Origin: Alphaproteobacteria bacterium UBA6187
GTDB lineage: Bacteria > Pseudomonadota > Alphaproteobacteria > Rickettsiales > UBA6187
Assembly (NCBI GenBank): GCA_002422795.1
Contig: DITJ01000013.1
Location: 1-35,040 of the forward strand
Direction of reading: 5' to 3'
Length of the DNA stretch: 35,040 bases
Shown one piece after another: positions 1 to 10,600 of the stretch. Under the pieces are notes generated by a model that worked only from the letters and a program-made list of their open reading frames with translations, ran no database searches and was not told where the DNA came from. The first letter of the stretch is position 1. Each line of letters opens with the position of its first letter. The position numbers and the translations under genes are program-made.

Positions 1-427
1 AAAAATTTGTGGGACAGTAGTGCTCCCATGGGGAGAGGGAACTATGCGGATACCTTGCCTTAAGCCTAGAGTGGGAGCACGGTATCCGTGAATCCCCTCT
101 CCCACTGGGAGAGGGTTAGGGTGAGGGGTTCTTACTTTTCTTACTCTATTTTATTTTCAAGTTGCCTTAATCTTAATTTACACCGAATAGAACAGCCAGC
201 CACAATTACATAACTTTAATAAATATTTTCCCCCGACAGTAGTGCGCCTGCGCGGGGACACGTGCTACATAGCAAAATAAAGGGGATTTCTAAAGTAAAA
301 TTACTATAGAAAATGAATTTTGAAATGTAGTGATTTTAAGTTAAAATTTAAGCATATAAATTATAGTTGCTTTATAGTATTATTATTTGAATGGTAAATT
401 CGCTATACTTATAATAAACAGCAGCAA
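1..427. repeat. Intergenic region with nested inverted repeats
   Basis: No gene is visible in these 427 bases, but the first 115 are rich in symmetry. TGCTCCCA (21-28) pairs with TGGGAGCA (72-79), and CGGATACC (47-54) pairs with GGTATCCG (81-88); the two pairs interleave rather than nest. A 10-base-pair hairpin with a one-base centre lies at 95-115 (CCCTCTCCCA / TGGGAGAGGG), followed by GTTAGGGTGAGGGG. Repeats of this CCCTCTCCC/GGGAGAGGGTTAGGGTGAGGG type are common between proteobacterial genes, from memory. A second small GC-rich hairpin is at 231-257 (CCCCG / CGGGG). The 9-mer CAGTAGTGC occurs in both halves (15-23, 237-245). The rest (260-386) is AT-rich and holds only the promoter of the next gene. 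Confidence 0.6.
387..415 (+). promoter_or_regulatory. Sigma-70-like promoter of the hydrolase gene
   Basis: TTGAAT at 387-392 and TATAAT at 410-415 are separated by 17 bases. Transcription would start near 421-423, only about six bases before the ATG at 428, and no Shine-Dalgarno sequence precedes that ATG. The message may be nearly leaderless, or another promoter may be used. Confidence 0.5.
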
Positions 428-1447
428 ATGCAAAAGAAAACCGGACTTATAGGCTTCATCCATAAGCTTCCCAAAAAGCTACAATTGCAGCTTATCGGCA
501 TAGGTTTCCTGCAACGAAAGCAAACATATATCACGCATCTGCCAGGTATGTTGCCTATGTTGAAGGATGGCGAGCAAACACCTGAATTTAAATGCGCACT
601 TCAAAAACACAATATAGGCAAGGCTGAATCAATATTTATTGATATGGATGGTGAAAAGCTACATGCGCTTTATCTTCCGCCGGAAAATGGAAAGCTTATC
701 TGTGCTTTTCACGGTATTAAAGGTAATTGGCTGAATAACCCGCCAGCTATTAACCCAGATCCAAAAGATGCAAATTATGATCCAACTTACCGTATGGTAC
801 TATTAGAAGAATTTGCGCGTGCCGGTTTTGGCTTCCTTGCATTCACAATGCCGGGGTTTAACCCGAGCGAGAGTAGTGCAAGTGAAGTGAATTTTAACAA
901 GGCCTGCGGTGTTTTTGCGGATTATACAATAAAGCTCGCTGCGGAGTGCCAGTTACAGCCGAAAGATATTGTTATATGTGGCGAATCGTTAGGGGGCGCG
1001 GTTGCGGCTATATTTGCAAGTAAATTAACAATAAAGTCTTTTCCGCCTGCCGTTGTCTCACTAATTGCAACATTCGATTCCCTGGTGGGGATGACACAAA
1101 ATGAATTCCCTATTTTCAGCACGGCAGAATTGAGCGCTATCTTGAAAGATAAGTTAGATACTACAGAAATATTAAGCAAGCTGGATAAAAATAATACATG
1201 GCTGCATATTGTTGCTGTAGAAGGAGACTCCATTATTCCGCTGAAAAATACGCTTAACCTGCTATCTGTGGCTAGGGGGCTAGGCTTTAATGTTTTGTAT
1301 CATCTTACGCAAGGCGACCACACCACATGGGATAAATCTGAAATTGTGGGCGGTAAAAAAACTGCCTATATGGCCAGGGAAAAGGGTTTGAAAATTGCAG
1401 AACTGCAATCCGTTAAGGATATACAGGCGGCAATGGGTGATAGTTGA
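428..1447 (+). CDS. Alpha/beta hydrolase family protein
   Basis: A 339-residue protein with the hallmarks of the alpha/beta-hydrolase fold. An FHG oxyanion-type turn is at residues 94-96. The nucleophile elbow GESLGG is at 185-190, with Ser187 as likely nucleophile. An acidic residue in the EGDSIIPL segment (Asp267) and His298 in GDHTTW complete the expected Ser-Asp-His triad in the right order. No signal peptide is evident and the N-terminus is basic, so a cytoplasmic or membrane-surface enzyme is likely. The substrate cannot be told: esterase, lipase or peptidase are all possible. It stands alone, followed after 185 bases by the autotransporter gene, which has its own promoter. The fold assignment is firm and the specific function unknown. 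Confidence 0.8.
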   Translation: MQKKTGLIGFIHKLPKKLQLQLIGIGFLQRKQTYITHLPGMLPMLKDGEQTPEFKCALQKHNIGKAESIFIDMDGEKLHALYLPPENGKLICAFHGIKGNWLNNPPAINPDPKDANYDPTYRMVLLEEFARAGFGFLAFTMPGFNPSESSASEVNFNKACGVFADYTIKLAAECQLQPKDIVICGESLGGAVAAIFASKLTIKSFPPAVVSLIATFDSLVGMTQNEFPIFSTAELSAILKDKLDTTEILSKLDKNNTWLHIVAVEGDSIIPLKNTLNLLSVARGLGFNVLYHLTQGDHTTWDKSEIVGGKKTAYMAREKGLKIAELQSVKDIQAAMGDS

Positions 1448-1475
1448 GCCTTCCTTCTTATCAATAACTTGCCAT

Positions 1476-1514
1476 AGCTCCTGTGCAAAGCTCCTGTGTA
1501 AGGCTCATGTCATC
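1476..1514 (+). repeat. Three degenerate copies of a 13-base unit
   Basis: AGCTCCTGTGCAA (1476-1488) and AGCTCCTGTGTAA (1489-1501) are direct tandem copies differing at one base. The next 13 bases begin GGCTCATGT and look like a decayed third copy. They lie between the hydrolase stop and the autotransporter promoter. No function can be assigned. Confidence 0.55.
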
Positions 1515-1566
1515 CATCCGGACTATGCCCGCAAGATTATTTTTCGCTTGATTATTCAACTGAGAA

Positions 1567-1595
1567 TTGTTAGATTCTAACGAAGATTTTATAAT
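1567..1595 (+). promoter_or_regulatory. Promoter and possible operator of the autotransporter gene
   Basis: TTGTTA (1567-1572) and a consensus TATAAT (1590-1595) are 17 bases apart, 38 bases upstream of the autotransporter ATG. A perfect palindrome with a one-base centre, TTAGATTCTAA (1570-1580), lies in the spacer and overlaps the -35 box. This is where a repressor site would be expected. The palindrome's role is inference. Confidence 0.5.
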
Positions 1596-1632
1596 GCTAT
1601 TGTTCCATAAATTAAACCCGGTGTGAAAGATT

Positions 1633-4600
1633 ATGTCAAAGAAAAATAAATCAATGTTAAGAAGCACAACTGCGTTAGTTGGAAGTGCACTTATGGGAAC
1701 GGCTATTATTTTCTCGGCATCGCAAGTTTTTGCAGCCAGTGTGGATAATAACATACCTTTAGTCAGTCAGGTGAATTTATCTAATGAAGATATATATACT
1801 AATAATTTATCTATCATTGTCGGTGACGCGGAAAATGGAATAGCAGTAGCGGATGGCATTACCGCAGATACAATAAACAATAATGGCTCTATTATCGCTG
1901 GCGGTAGCGGTAACGGCATTAACCTCAGTGGCGGTAGCGCCCTTACCGGATCAATCAATAATAATAATGGCATCGTGATCGGTGATAGTTATGGTTATGC
2001 AATTATTTCAGCCAGTAACGCCGCAATATCAATAAATACCGCCACAATATCCGGTGGAATTAATAATAATGGAAGCATTGTTTCCCAGAATGCCTACGGC
2101 ATAAACATTCAAGAAAGTATGATCGGACTTGATATCACTAACGAAGGCAGTGGTATGATTTATGGTGGTTCTGATGGAATAAAGTTATCCACCTCTACAA
2201 TTTCAGGTGGCATTGGCAATGGCGGTACTATTATTGGTGCAGCTGAGCGTGGAATATATATTGCCAAATCATCAGTAGGTGGGGGCGTCACCAATTCCGA
2301 AGGTGGGCTGATATCAGGAGATAGAGCTGGTATAGACGCAATTAGTAGTACAATATCAGGCGGTATAAGCAATAGCGGTACGGTTACCGGTTACAATGGC
2401 ACCTACATACTAGCAAGCTCAGTAAGCGGTGGTATTTCCAATGCTGAAAGCGGATTAATGTCCGGTGAATATGATGCTATACACACAGGTATGGATACAA
2501 CGGTTTATGGTGGAATCAGTAACAGTGGAAGCTTAATCGGACAGAATAATGGCTTGTACGTATCGGGTGGCTCATTGATAAATGGTGGAATTGTTAATAA
2601 CGAGGATTCCCTGATTAATGCTATCGAAGCTGGAATATTTATTGACACTAATTCTATAGTGAATGACAATGTTACAAATAACGGTAGTATAATCACTACC
2701 GGTTCCGACGGCGGCCCGTATAAAGGTGGCATAAGAATTGGAAGAGAATCTACTGTAAATGGAGATGTTGTTAATTCAGAAAATGCCACAATTGAAACTT
2801 TTGGAGAGGGTGTCTCTTTACTTCTTACTTCCGTAATAAATGGCAGCATTAGTAACAGTGGTATTATAGATGTTAAGCTATTTAATTATTCGTCTAGCAC
2901 TAACTGGGCTAGTGGCATTGGCATAGGAACTTCCAGTTCAGTTAGCGGTAGCGTAAGTAATAGTGGTACTATTTTATCAGAAAGAGTTGGAATTAATATT
3001 TGGAGCTCTGATGCTAGAATAAGTGGCAGTATAGATAATAGTGCCAATGCATTAATTCAAGGAGCAGCGCAAGGAATTCGGGTTAGGGGTATAGTTGATA
3101 ATGGAATCACTAATAGTGGCAGTATTATTGGTTCTGATTATGCGGTTAATATTACCAATGGTTCAGTTGGCAGTATCACTAATAATGAAGGTGGTTTGAT
3201 TGCTTTAGTAGGAACATCTTTAACATCTGGTGTTGCTCTAAATATAGAAAATTCAATAGTAACCGGCGCTGTTACAAACAGCGGCAGTATCATTGGTGTT
3301 GATTATGCGGTTAATGTTAGTGACTCTGAAATTGCCAGCATAACTAATAATTCCGGTGGCTTGATTTCTGCATCTGGTGGAATATCTTCCACAGCGGGTG
3401 TTGGTCTAAATATAGATAATTCAACAATAACTGGCGCTGTTACAAATAGCGGTACTATCATTGGTCATCAGGAAGATGGTCATGGTGTAAATTTAAATGA
3501 TGCTGTAGTTGGCAGTATTGTTAATAATTCCGGCGGTTTGATTTCATCTACCGATGGCACGGCTATAAGAATGAGCATTTCAACTATTACTGGCGCTATC
3601 AGTAACAGCGGAAGCATTGTTTCCCAGAATGCCTACGGCATAAACATTCAAGAAAGTATGATCGGACTTGATATCACTAACGAAGGCAGTGGTATGATTT
3701 TTGGTGATTCTGGTGGAATAGGGGTGTCCAGCTCTACAGTTTCCGGCAGTATTGGTAACGAAGGCAGTATCATTGGTGTTGAGAATGGAATATACATTAC
3801 TAAATCCTCAGTAGGTGGGGGCATAGCCAATTCCGAAGGTGGGCTGATATCAGGATATTCCGCTGGTATAGATGCGGGTAGCAGTACAATATCAGGCGGT
3901 ATAAGCAATAGCGGTACGGTTACTGGTGTCTATGCTATAGCAATAAGCGGAAGCTCGGTAAGTGATGGCATTTCCAATGCGGAAAGTGGATTCATTCTTG
4001 GTGACGTGGTGGGTATTAATATAAATTCCGGTAGCACCTTGTCCGGTGGTTTAAGCAACGCCGGTTATATTGGTGGTACTAGTTCAGCTATAAAGATTTT
4101 CAGTAGTGATCTTGTAAGTGGAAATATAGAGAATAGCGGTATTATTCAGGGTGATTGGAATGGCATTAATTTTATTAATTCAAATTTAACAGATGCTATA
4201 AATAATAACGGCAGTGTTTTTGGTAGTGTTTCTGCGGTTTTTCTTAACAATTCTGAAATTGGTAGTATAGCTAATAATGAAGGTGGCTTGATTTCCGCAT
4301 CTGGTGGAACATCCTCGCAAACTAGCGTTGGTATAAGGATATCCAATTCAACAGTAACCGGTGCTGTTACAAATAGTGGTAGTATTCTCGGTATTGATTA
4401 TGCGGTTAGTATTACCAATGGTTCTGAAATTGGTAGCATAACTAATAATGAAGGTGGCTTGATTTCCGCATCCGGTGGAGTATCTTCTGCAGTTAGCGTT
4501 GGTATAAGGATATCCAATTCAACAGTAGCCGGTGCTGTTACAAACAGTGGTAGTATTCTTGGTATTGATTATGCGGTTAATATTACCAATGGTTCTGAAG

Positions 4601-7600
4601 TTGGTAGCATAACTAATAATGAAGGTGGCTTGATTTCTGCATCTGGTGGAACATCTTCATCAGCGGTTGTTGGTCTAAATATAGATAATTCAACAGTAAC
4701 CGGCGCTGTTACAAATAGTGGCAGTATTTTTGGTGTTGATTATGCGGTTAATATTGCCAATGGTTCTGAAGTTGGCAGTATCACCAATAATGAGGATGGA
4801 TTAATTTCTGCATCTGGTGGAACATCTTCATCAGCGGGTGTTGGTCTAAATATAGATAATTCAACAGTAACCGGCGCTATTACAAATAGTGGTACTATCA
4901 TTGGCCATCAAGAAAATGGTCATGGTATAAATTTAAATGATGCTTTGGTTGGCAGTATTGTTAATAATTCCGGCGGTTTGATTGCTGCGTTAGGTGGAGC
5001 ATCTGCAGTAGTTGGCGTTGGTTTAAATATAGACAATTCAACAGTAACTGGTGCTGTTACAAACAGTGGTAGTATTCTTGGCCTTACTTATGCGGTTAAT
5101 ATTATCAATGGTTCTGAAATTGATAGCATAACCAATAATTCCGGTGGTTTAATTTCTGTGTCCGGCGGCGCATCTACCGTAACTAGCGTTGGTATAAGGA
5201 TAAATAATTCAACAGTAATGGGTTCTATTAGTAACAGTGGTAGCATTCTTAGCGATAAGCACGCTATTAGAGCTGTTAACCATGCTGTAATAAATAGCAT
5301 AACAAATACTGGTAGCGGCTTTATTTCAGGCGACATCACGGCTATTTCAATAGGAAATTCAATAGTAACAGGTGATATTAACAATAGCGGTACTATTGAA
5401 GGCTATATGAATGTAATTAGCGTGGCTAATCATGCATCTGTTGGCAGTATTACTAATAATTCTGGCGGCTTAATTACTGCGCTTGGCGGAACATCGTCAG
5501 CTGGGATTGGTATAAGCATAACCAATTCAACAGTAAGCGGCGCTATTAGTAATAGTGGCACTATTCGTGGTTTTGATTATGCAGTTGATATTAGAAATAA
5601 TTCTAATATTGGCAGTATTACTAATAATTCCGGTGGTTTGATTTCTGTGGCAGGCACAAGCAGCTCTGCTATAAGCGTAAGCGGCTCAACTGTAACTGGT
5701 TCTATTACTAACAGCGGCAGCATCCTTGGAAGTAATAATGCAATTAATGTAAGCAGTGATTCTGAAATTGGCAGTATAACCAATATTTCCGGCGGTTTGA
5801 TTTCTGCATCCGGCGGGACAACTTCAGCAAATGGCGCTGGTATAAACATAAATAACTCAGCAGTAACTGGCTCTATTACTAACAGCGGCAGTATTCTTGG
5901 TACTAATTATGCAGTTAATATTAGCAGCGGTTCTAATATTGGCAGCATAACTAATAATGAAGGTGGATTGATTTCTGCGTTAGGAGCATATTCATCATCT
6001 GGTGTTGGTATAAATATCGATAATTCAACAGTAACTGGTGGTGTTACAAACAGTGGTAGTATTCTTGGTATAGATTATGCTGTTAATATTAACAATTATT
6101 CTGAAATTGACAGCATAACTAATAATGAAGGTGGATTGATTTCCGCATCTGGTGGAGCATCTTCATCAGCTGGTGTTGCTATAAACATAGTTAATTCATC
6201 AGTAACTGGCGCTATTACAAATAGCGGTACTATCATTGGTCATCAGGAAAATGGTCATGCCATAAATATAGAGCAGGCTTCAGTTGGCAGTATTGTTAAT
6301 AATTCCAGCGGTTTGATTTCATCTACCAGCGGCACGGCTATAAGAACGAGCCTTGCAACTATTACTGGCGATATAACTAACAGCGGAAGTATTATTTCTG
6401 AGAATGCCGCTGGTATATACTTTGTCCAATCCTCAGTAGGTGGGGGTATAGCCAATTCCGGAAGCGGGCTGATTTCAGGCGATAGCCTTGGTATATCAGT
6501 AATTACCAGCACAATATCAGGCGGCGTAAGTAATAGCGGTACGTTTACCGGTGACTCTGCTATCTCAATAAGCAGAAGCTCAGTAAGTGGTGGTATTTCC
6601 AACGCAGAAAATGGTTTGATTTCTGGTGCCCAGGTGGGTGTTAGTATGAATTATACTAGTACATTGTCTGGTGGTTTAAGCAACGCAGGTACTATTATTG
6701 GAAATACTGAGGTTGGCATAAAAATTCATAGCAGCAGTGTTATAATTGGTGATATAGAAAATGAATCTGGCAGCCTTATCCAGGGTGGTTTTGAAGGCTT
6801 AAATATTAATTACGCAAGTGTATCAGGTTCTATAAATAATGGTGGTAGCATTATTGGTTCTGACAACGCTGGTATAAGTATTTATGGTTCTTCAATAGGT
6901 GGCATTAATTCTACACAAGGTTTAATATCTGGAGCCAACTCAGGAATACTAATAAGTTCATCCAGCATAACCGGCGGTATCAGCAATGGCGGTAGTATTA
7001 TTGCAGAAAATTATAATGCCGTTACAATTAAAAACTCCCTGGTAACTGGTGGAATAAGTAACTTAAATACAGGGGTTATTTCCGGCAATGATACCGGTAT
7101 TAAATTTATTGAAGACTCCACTTTAACTGGCGGTATCAGCAATAGCGGTACTATTATCGGACAAACTGGCTATGGTATAAACATCAACAGCAGCACTTCA
7201 TTTGAGGGCGATATAACAAACTCTGAAGGTGGGCTGGTGCAAGCTTACCAGACAGCAATACTTGTTAATGCCAGTATTGATGGCGCTATAAGCAACAGCG
7301 GAAGTATTATTTCTGAAGATGACTATGGTATTAAAATTAATGGAGCTACTGTAAGCGAAGGAATAAATAACTCAACTACCGGACTTATCCAGGGGCATAA
7401 TAACGGTATAGTTGTAAGCGATTCAGACATATATAGCGGTATTACAAATAGCGGCAGTATTATTTCTGAGAATGGCGCTGGTGTTAATATATCTAATAAC
7501 TCTTCGGTGTCTAGTATTGCTAATGCAGCAGGTGGAATAATTTCTGGTGGTGATTCGGGAATAGTAATTTCCGAATCAAGTATTACAGGTTCTATTGCGA

Positions 7601-10600
7601 ACAGTGGTACAATTTCTGGAAGCCAATATGGTATTCTTGCCGAAAACAGCTCCGCAGGCATTATAAATAATGGTTCAGCTGGTATTATTAGCGGGGATGT
7701 GGCAGCTGTAAAATTGGATAATTCAACAATAGTTGGCCCATTAAGTAATAGTGGCACTATTATTGGTGGAACTTATGGATTGGATATCGCAAACGGATCG
7801 GTTGTCAGTGATATAACAAATGATACTGCGGGAACTATTTACGGTAGCAGCACAGGTCTTTTGGTAATGAGCTCAACAGTATCTGGTGGTATTATTAATA
7901 ACGGCAGTATTACAGGTGATAGCAATGCTATTACTCTTGCTTATGCAGCGGTTGGCGGTGTTAGTAACGCAAGTGGTTTTGTTTCCGGTGGCAGCACAGG
8001 CATTGCATTAACCGGAGCAACTATATCTGGCGCCATTAGCAATAGTGGTAGCATTATCGGCAGTAGTCAAAATGGTATAAAGCTTAGTGCTAATAGTTCG
8101 GTAGGTGGTGGTATAGATAACCAGACAGGCGGGCTTATATCTGCTTACGAGTATGGTATATTAGCAAGTAACTCTAGTGTGTCTGGCGGTATTAGCAACA
8201 GCGGTAGTATTATTTCTGAAAATAACAATGCTATTAAAATTGACCGCTCTACATTAAGCGATGGAATAAACAACTCAACTACAGGGGTTATTTCTGGAAA
8301 TGTTGGGGTACTTGTAACTCGCTCAAATGTATCTAGTGCTATTGCAAATAGCGGTAGTATTATAGGTGATACTGGGAGTGGTTTATATGTATCTGCTAGT
8401 ACAGTAACTGGTGGTATATCTAATGAATCAACAGGAGTAATTGTAGCTGAAGATAGCGGTGTGCTGGTGAGCTATTCAAGTGTATCTGGTGGTATAAGTA
8501 ATAGCGGTAGCATTATAAGTGATACAGAGGATGGCATAAGAGTTTATGTAAGCACGCTAAGTGGTGGCGTGAGCAATAATGAAGGCGGAGTTATTACCGG
8601 TGCCAAGAATGGTGTGATAGTAAGTTATTCAGATATATCTAATGGTATAAGCAATAGCGGTAGTATTATTGGTTCTGGAAACGCCGGTATAAATTTAACC
8701 AATAGCTTAGTAAGCGGTGGTATCGGTAATACAGCCGGTTTAATTTCTGGAGCTAGTACTGGTATTAAGATAGCTGGTAATTCGACAATATCCGGCGGTA
8801 TTAATAACAGCGGCAGCATTATTGGTAATACTAATTTTGGTATTCTTGTAAAAGAAACATCTGCAATAACTGGTGATATTACAAATGAATCTGGTGCTTT
8901 AATTTCCGGTAGCGATACGGGCATAAAGTTACGTACAGCAAGCAGTTTATCTGGCAGTATTAGCAATAGCGGCAGTGTTATCGGCGGTGATTATGGTATT
9001 ACCATTAATGTGAATAGTGTAGTAACTGGTGATATAACAAATGAAGCTGGCGGAGTTATCGCAGCAGCTACAACTGGTATAGATATCTATTCATCAACCG
9101 TATCAGGCGGCATAAGCAATAGTGGCAGTATTACTAGTGATGGTTATGGTATTACTGTTTATAACGGCAGTTCAGTAGGTGGTGGTGTATCAAATGATGC
9201 TCTTATTTCAGTAGGTTATGCAGGTATATATGTTGGCAGTTCAACCATATCTGGAGGGATTAGTAACGCGGGTACAGTGGTTTCAACACAATCTGGTATT
9301 TATGCCCGTGGTATATATGCCGGAGCGAGCACTATAGATGGTGATATTACGAATGAAGGCCTACTTTCCGGTGGTGATACTTATTCAGGCGTATTTGTAA
9401 CTTCTGCAAGCAGTGTATCTGGCAGTATTACAAATAGTGGTAGTATTATTGGTGGTGAGTCAGCTTATGGTATTGATGTATATGGTGGTAGCACAGTAGA
9501 TGGCGATGTATTAAATAGCGGCCTTATATCGGTTGGGCAAACTGGTATATATATTAATGGCTCAACAGTACATGGAGCTATTAGTAATAGTGGCACTATC
9601 AACGCTCAATATGGTATTGATATTTATAATGGCAGTTCAGTAGGTGGCGGTGTATCAAATACCGGCCTGATTTCAGCTAGCAGTACTGGCATATATGTTG
9701 CTACTTCAACTATATCCGGTGGTATAAATAACAGCGGTAGCATTATCGGTGAGAGCGCTGCTATAGCTGTTGTTACAGACAGCTTAGTAAATGGTGGAAT
9801 AACCAATGACGGTGGTTATGTTTCCGGTGGTATCTATAATAGCGGCAGCATTTTCGGTAATGAAGATGGTGTAGCTATACACGTTATTGAAAGCAGTTTA
9901 ATAAATGGCGGTATAACTAATAATGCAGGCGGGTTGATTTCCGGGAATGATTATGGCGTAAGTATACATGATTCTACTGTATCTGGTGGTATTAATAACA
10001 GCGGTAGTATCGTTGGTACCGGAAATGCTGGCATATATATTTCTGATAGCGAAATTTCCAGCATAACTAATGCAGCAAGTGCAATAATTTGGGGTGAATT
10101 TCCTGGTATCGCTATACATACATCTACAATTTCTGGCGCTATCAGCAATAGCGGCAGTATTATTGCTAATCAATATGAAGGTATTTACATTGAAAATAGC
10201 GTGTTAGATAGTATTTCCAATGAAGCCGGAGCCTTAATATCCGGTGATTTATATGGAATTATATTATCAACCTCCACTATGTCTGATGGTATCAGCAATA
10301 GCGGTACTATTACTGGCGGAACTTATTCAGGCATAAGTATTGAGAACAGCACATTGCAAGGTGGCATCACAAATGCAGCTTCTGCCTTAATTTATGGTCA
10401 AAATGAAGCTATTAGAATAGATGACAGCAGCATATCCGGTGCTATTAGTAACAGCGGTACTATTAATGGTGAAGAAGGCGATGCTATTTCTGTAAGTGAT
10501 TCTTCTGTAGCTGATATAATTAATAATGTTGCCGGACTTATCCTTGGTACACTTACGGCTATTAAATTAAATAGCTCAACAATTTCTGGCGGTGTTACTA

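Noticed and set aside
3170..6310. CRISPR-like appearance of regularly spaced repeats
   Set aside because: The repeats are in frame, code for protein without interruption, vary between copies and have no unique spacers or cas genes nearby.
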